Shown here in pieces: positions 36,045 through 39,596 of a stretch of 39,596 nucleotides of DNA (the stretch's first letter is position 1; each line of letters starts with the position of its first letter). Below the pieces are notes generated by a model that worked only from the letters and a program-made list of their open reading frames with translations, ran no database searches and was not told where the DNA came from. The stretch is from Crocosphaera sp. (lineage in GTDB: Bacteria > Cyanobacteriota > Cyanobacteriia > Cyanobacteriales > Microcystaceae), in contig JASJEA010000061.1 of the NCBI GenBank assembly GCA_030064935.1, positions 1 through 39,596 of the forward strand, given 5' to 3'. Made by a program: the position numbers and the translations under genes.

Positions 36045-38351
36045 ATGAATGCACCCTTTAGCCCCGAAGAAATAGCAGCAGAAGGCATCAAACCCTCTGA
36101 ATATGAAGATATTGTCCAAAGGTTAGGAAGACACCCCAACAAAGCCGAATTAGGGATGTTTGGGGTGATGTGGTCCGAACATTGTTGTTATAAAAATTCT
36201 CGTCCTTTATTAAAGAATTTTCCCACAGAAGGCGATCGCATTTTAGTCGGCCCAGGAGAAAATGCTGGCGTAGTTGACTTAGGTAAAGGACTAAGATTAG
36301 CCTTTAAAATTGAGTCCCATAACCATCCTTCTGCGGTGGAACCGTTTCAAGGGGCAGCAACAGGAGTCGGCGGTATTTTAAGAGACATTTTTACCATGGG
36401 TGCGCGTCCCATTGCCGGTTTAAATTCCTTGCGATTTGGAGACCTAGAAAATGCAAAAACGAGACGTATTTTTTCAGGAGTTGTTGAAGGAATATCACAT
36501 TATGGTAACTGTGTTGGAGTGCCAACGGTTGGAGGAGAAATTTACTTTAATTCTGCTTACAATGGCAATCCATTAGTTAATGCAATGGCCTTGGGTTTGA
36601 TGGAAACAGAAGAAATCGTTAAATCGGGAGCATCTGGCATAGGTAATCCTGTATTATATGTAGGCTCAACCACCGGAAGAGATGGCATGGGTGGAGCGAG
36701 TTTTGCCAGTTCAGAATTAACCGATCAATCAATGGATGATCGGCCTGCGGTACAAGTGGGAGATCCTTTCTTAGAAAAGTCATTAATTGAAGCTTGTTTG
36801 GAGGCATTTAAAACTGGTGCAGTGGTAGCGGCACAAGATATGGGAGCAGCAGGAATTACCTGTTCAACCTCTGAAATGGCGGCAAATGGAGGCGTTGGCA
36901 TAGAATTGGACTTAGACAAAATCCCCGTGCGAGAGACAGGAATGGTCCCTTATGAATACCTATTATCTGAGTCTCAAGAACGTATGTTATTTGTGGCCAA
37001 AAAGGGACGAGAACAAGAATTAATTGATATTTTTCATCGTTGGGAACTGCAAGCAGTTGTCGCAGGAGAAGTAATTAAAGAACCGATTGTTAGAATATTA
37101 TTCAAAGGAAAAACTGCCGCAGAAATTCCTGCCACTGCTTTAGCAGATAACACTCCAATTTATCATCGAGAGTTGCTAGAAACCCCACCTGAGTATGCTC
37201 AAACAGCTTGGCAATGGACAGAAGATAGTTTACCAAATTGTACCGTAGAAGGAATAAGAATTAAGGAAGAACTGAAGCCTTGGAATGATGTCCTTTTAAT
37301 CCTATTAGATACCCCTTCCATTGCCTCCAAAAAATGGGTTTATCGTCAATACGATCATCAGGTACAAAATAACACAGTTATTTTACCAGGAGGAGCCGAT
37401 GCTGCAGTGATTCGTATTCGTCCCATTGATGGGAAACCTGATACTTGTAAAATAGGGGTAGCAGCAACCACCGACTGTAACTCTCGTTATGTCTATTTAA
37501 ACCCCTTAGAAGGTGCCAAAGCTGCCGTTGCAGAAGCCGCAAGAAACCTCAGTTGTGTGGGGGCTGAACCCTTAGCTATTACTGATAATTTGAATTTTGG
37601 CAGTCCTGAAAATCCTATAGGTTATTGGCAATTAGCCTTAGCCTGTAAAGGTATTTCCCAAGCTTGCCAAGAACTCAATACACCAGTTACTGGGGGTAAT
37701 GTTTCCCTTTATAATGAGACAGTTGATAGCGAAGGAAAACCCACACCAATTTATCCTACACCTGTGATCGGAATGGTAGGATTAATAGAAGATATTACAC
37801 AAGTTTGTGGGCAAGGTTGGCAACAAGAAGGAGATATAATTTATTTATTAGGGATTGATAAAAAGCCCAGTTTAGGAGCATCTGAATATTTAGCAATTCT
37901 TCATAGTATTGTGTCAGGGAACCCGCCAAAAGTTGATTTTGCTCATGAACGCTTTATCCAAAAAGTATGTCGTGACGGCATTCATCAAGGTTGGATAAAA
38001 TCGGCACATGACTGTGCAGAAGGTGGTTTAATGATTGCTTTAGCGGAATGTTGTATTAGTGGAGAGTTAGGGGCTGAAATTAAGCTAAACTTTGATGATA
38101 AAATACGCTTAGATACCTTATTATTTGGTGAAGTTTGCGGACAAATTATTGTTTCTGTTAGTCCTGAAAATCAGCAAATATGGGAAAGTTATCTACAGCA
38201 AAATCTAGGCAATAATTGGCAAAAAATTGGTCAAGTAAAATCGAATCAACTAAGTCTTAGCTTATCTGATAATTCATCAGTTATTAATCTGGAAGTTAAA
38301 GCAATGATTGATGTTTGGTCAAATGCTCTTGAAAGAAGATTAAAACTTTAA
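36045..38351 (+). CDS. purL: Phosphoribosylformylglycinamidine synthase subunit II
   Basis: The 768-residue small-type PurL works with PurQ and PurS to convert FGAR to FGAM with ATP and glutamine-derived ammonia. Motifs: [87 protein letters not shown] and, in the second repeat half, [22 protein letters not shown] and [14 protein letters not shown]. Length and start match the family. It is a single gene here; purQ and purS are not in the window. Confidence 0.98.
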   Translation: MNAPFSPEEIAAEGIKPSEYEDIVQRLGRHPNKAELGMFGVMWSEHCCYKNSRPLLKNFPTEGDRILVGPGENAGVVDLGKGLRLAFKIESHNHPSAVEPFQGAATGVGGILRDIFTMGARPIAGLNSLRFGDLENAKTRRIFSGVVEGISHYGNCVGVPTVGGEIYFNSAYNGNPLVNAMALGLMETEEIVKSGASGIGNPVLYVGSTTGRDGMGGASFASSELTDQSMDDRPAVQVGDPFLEKSLIEACLEAFKTGAVVAAQDMGAAGITCSTSEMAANGGVGIELDLDKIPVRETGMVPYEYLLSESQERMLFVAKKGREQELIDIFHRWELQAVVAGEVIKEPIVRILFKGKTAAEIPATALADNTPIYHRELLETPPEYAQTAWQWTEDSLPNCTVEGIRIKEELKPWNDVLLILLDTPSIASKKWVYRQYDHQVQNNTVILPGGADAAVIRIRPIDGKPDTCKIGVAATTDCNSRYVYLNPLEGAKAAVAEAARNLSCVGAEPLAITDNLNFGSPENPIGYWQLALACKGISQACQELNTPVTGGNVSLYNETVDSEGKPTPIYPTPVIGMVGLIEDITQVCGQGWQQEGDIIYLLGIDKKPSLGASEYLAILHSIVSGNPPKVDFAHERFIQKVCRDGIHQGWIKSAHDCAEGGLMIALAECCISGELGAEIKLNFDDKIRLDTLLFGEVCGQIIVSVSPENQQIWESYLQQNLGNNWQKIGQVKSNQLSLSLSDNSSVINLEVKAMIDVWSNALERRLKL

Positions 38352-38397
38352 CAAAATGTTTGCATACGACAGTTATAATCTAAAAAAATAGTGATGA

Positions 38398-38498
38398 TCA
38401 GAATGTAAAATTACCTCCACCTCAAGTTGGCGGTTTGAAACAAGGAAAATTATTTTTTTCATCCCCTTGAAAGAGGAGGCTTGTCACCCTTTTTTTCG
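38398..38498 (+). repeat. Dispersed intergenic repeat, copy E (long form without hairpin)
   Basis: GAATGTAAAATTACC, then CTCAAGTTGGCGGTTTGAAA, then CAAGGAAAATTATT, then ATCCCCTTGAAAGAGGAGGC and ACCC with a T7 tract. It equals copy A minus the 18-bp hairpin. It lies between purL and the phasin-like gene. Confidence 0.85.
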
Positions 38499-38605
38499 GT
38501 AAATACTATGCTTCTGTTTTGGTTGATTATGGCAAAGATACGCCAGAAGTTTCAACTATTTGCTAAATTAAAAAAGATGATAAAATAATCCCAAAAGTTA
38601 CCATT

Positions 38606-38950
38606 ATGGCTGAAGATAAAAACAACAGAAACGATAATGACTGGATTAAACAGCTAGTTCTCATGGGAATTGGTACAACCTCACTAGCTGCGGAAAAATT
38701 AAAAGAAGTCAGCGAAGAATGGGTCAAAGAAGGTAAAATTAACCCAGATCAGGCACAAGGTTTCGTTGATGATATTATGGATCAGATCAAAACGGGACAA
38801 GGTAGCTTTGAAAACAACATGGAACGCCAACTCCGCAATATGTTGCAAGAGTTAGGAGTTCCCCGTCAAACCGAAGTCGATGAGTTGCGTGGCAGAATCG
38901 ATCGCCTAGAAAGACAAGTTAGGGACTTAGAAAACAAATTATGGCGTTAA
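38606..38950 (+). CDS. Phasin-like coiled-coil protein
   Basis: A 114-residue polar, helix-rich protein. The segment [45 protein letters not shown] is the usual core of the phasin-like (PhaF/PhaI) small family, and residues about 90-114 form a heptad-rich coiled coil ([19 protein letters not shown]). In polyhydroxyalkanoate makers such proteins coat granules; in cyanobacteria the role is less sure. Its last ten bases overlap the FKBP gene start. Confidence 0.75.
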   Translation: MAEDKNNRNDNDWIKQLVLMGIGTTSLAAEKLKEVSEEWVKEGKINPDQAQGFVDDIMDQIKTGQGSFENNMERQLRNMLQELGVPRQTEVDELRGRIDRLERQVRDLENKLWR

Positions 38951-39507
38951 AGACAGTTAGTAAAGGGAAAAACCGATCCATGCGCGAAATTTTTATTAGT
39001 TTCGGGATTATTGCTGCTTTTGGTTTATTGTTACTATTTAGTTTTATCTTTAGTAACTCAGACGAACAAACAGCGATTGCCTCGGAAAATACTCCCGACA
39101 TCACCCAAGATACATTAATGGCCTTGAATATTAATAATAAGGAAATCACTGAAATGGACCTAGAAAAAGCCGTTACCACCGAGTCTGGACTCAAATACAT
39201 CGATCTTAAAGAAGGGGAAGGAGCAAGTCCAACCAAGGGACAAACGGTTACAGTACACTACACCGGGACCCTAGAAAATGGCAAGAAGTTCGATAGTTCG
39301 CGCGATCGCAACCAACCCTTTTCTTTTAAAATTGGGGTAGGACAAGTGATCAAAGGATGGGATGAAGGGGTTGCCTCGATGAAAGAAGGTGGGCAACGCA
39401 TTTTAATCATTCCTTCTGAATTAGGTTACGGTGCAAGAGGTGCTGGGGGTGTAATTCCTCCTAATGCAACTTTAGTGTTTGATGTGGAATTATTAGGAGT
39501 TAAATAG
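38941..39507 (+). CDS. FKBP-type peptidyl-prolyl isomerase, membrane-anchored
   Basis: 188 residues from ATG 38941. A hydrophobic segment (about 17-38) acts as a signal anchor or signal peptide, a linker follows, and the FKBP domain covers about 83-188: [42 protein letters not shown] and [27 protein letters not shown]. The aromatic active-site residues (Tyr, Phe, Trp, Tyr) are present. It would act in the lumen or periplasm. A second ATG at 38980 (MREIFISFG) is possible but the first gives a ten-base overlap with the phasin-like gene, suggesting coupling. A terminator follows. Confidence 0.93.
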   Translation: MALKTVSKGKNRSMREIFISFGIIAAFGLLLLFSFIFSNSDEQTAIASENTPDITQDTLMALNINNKEITEMDLEKAVTTESGLKYIDLKEGEGASPTKGQTVTVHYTGTLENGKKFDSSRDRNQPFSFKIGVGQVIKGWDEGVASMKEGGQRILIIPSELGYGARGAGGVIPPNATLVFDVELLGVK

Positions 39508-39531
39508 GTTTATATTCCCTCTGTAATTCTA

Positions 39532-39566
39532 TAAAACCTCGTTCTTAAGGACGGGGTTTTATTTTT
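39532..39566 (+). terminator. Intrinsic terminator after the FKBP gene
   Basis: TAAAACCTCGT pairs with ACGGGGTTTTA (one wobble) around an 8-base loop, followed by TTTTT. It lies 24 bases past the stop codon. Confidence 0.88.
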
Positions 39567-39596
39567 AGGTAATTTTACCCCTGACATTTCCCTTCT

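Noticed and set aside
1-39596. tRNA and rRNA genes
   Set aside because: I looked in the intergenic regions for the T-arm GTTCGA/GTTCAA pattern with matching stems and for rRNA-like stretches and found none; short RNAs could be missed by eye.

Overview
The window reads as a chromosomal stretch of a unicellular cyanobacterium, probably of the Crocosphaera/Cyanothece type (the genus is inference). Supporting signs are NdhB of the NDH-1 complex, a 2-methyl-6-phytylbenzoquinone methyltransferase, GuaB3, a DUF4327-like protein, a phasin-like protein paired with a membrane-anchored FKBP, AT-rich intergenic DNA, and at least 16 copies of the HIP1 octamer GCGATCGC. I see no rRNA, tRNA, CRISPR array, prophage or intact transposase.

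Layout. Positions 1-6550 (minus strand): a WcbI-like protein whose end looks frameshifted, then guaB3, ffh and a multi-membrane-span patatin-like lipase. Positions 7096-10523 (minus): a three-gene cluster of a YraQ/ArsP-type permease, a TIGR03943-like (YcgQ) partner and a membrane-anchored Ig-like plus beta-propeller protein. Positions 10744-13528 (minus): a C-terminal processing protease and the quinone methyltransferase. Positions 13529-14244: non-coding, rich in inverted repeats and HIP1 sites. Positions 14245-16922: a receiver domain with a C-terminal membrane anchor, convergent with a long repeat protein. Positions 17093-20917: a universal stress protein (minus), then pgk behind a highly structured leader, a Uma2-type protein, a TIGR04283-type glycosyltransferase and a rhodanese (plus). 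Positions 21032-25179 (minus): hpnA, a WspD-like CheW protein, an ABC ATPase and a Xaa-Pro aminopeptidase in one tight run. Positions 25553-28427: ndhB and an acyltransferase-3 membrane protein. Positions 28741-35837: maeB (malic enzyme/phosphotransacetylase), a DUF4327-like protein, purH, a small membrane protein, tatC, ruvA and a small conserved protein. Positions 36045-39507: purL, then the phasin-like/FKBP pair, closed by an intrinsic terminator.

Most genes are housekeeping. Three purine genes (guaB3, purH, purL) lie in the window but are not linked. The material most worth a second look is between or beside them: a dispersed intergenic repeat family (five clear copies) that ends in hairpin-plus-T-tract structures and begins in GAATGTA heptamers; the structured leader before pgk; the repeat-rich block before the anchored receiver gene; a protein built from about nine units of a Trp-ended helical repeat; and the permease/beta-propeller operon. 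I did not find a complete, clearly new multi-gene system. The best candidates are listed as findings with tests.
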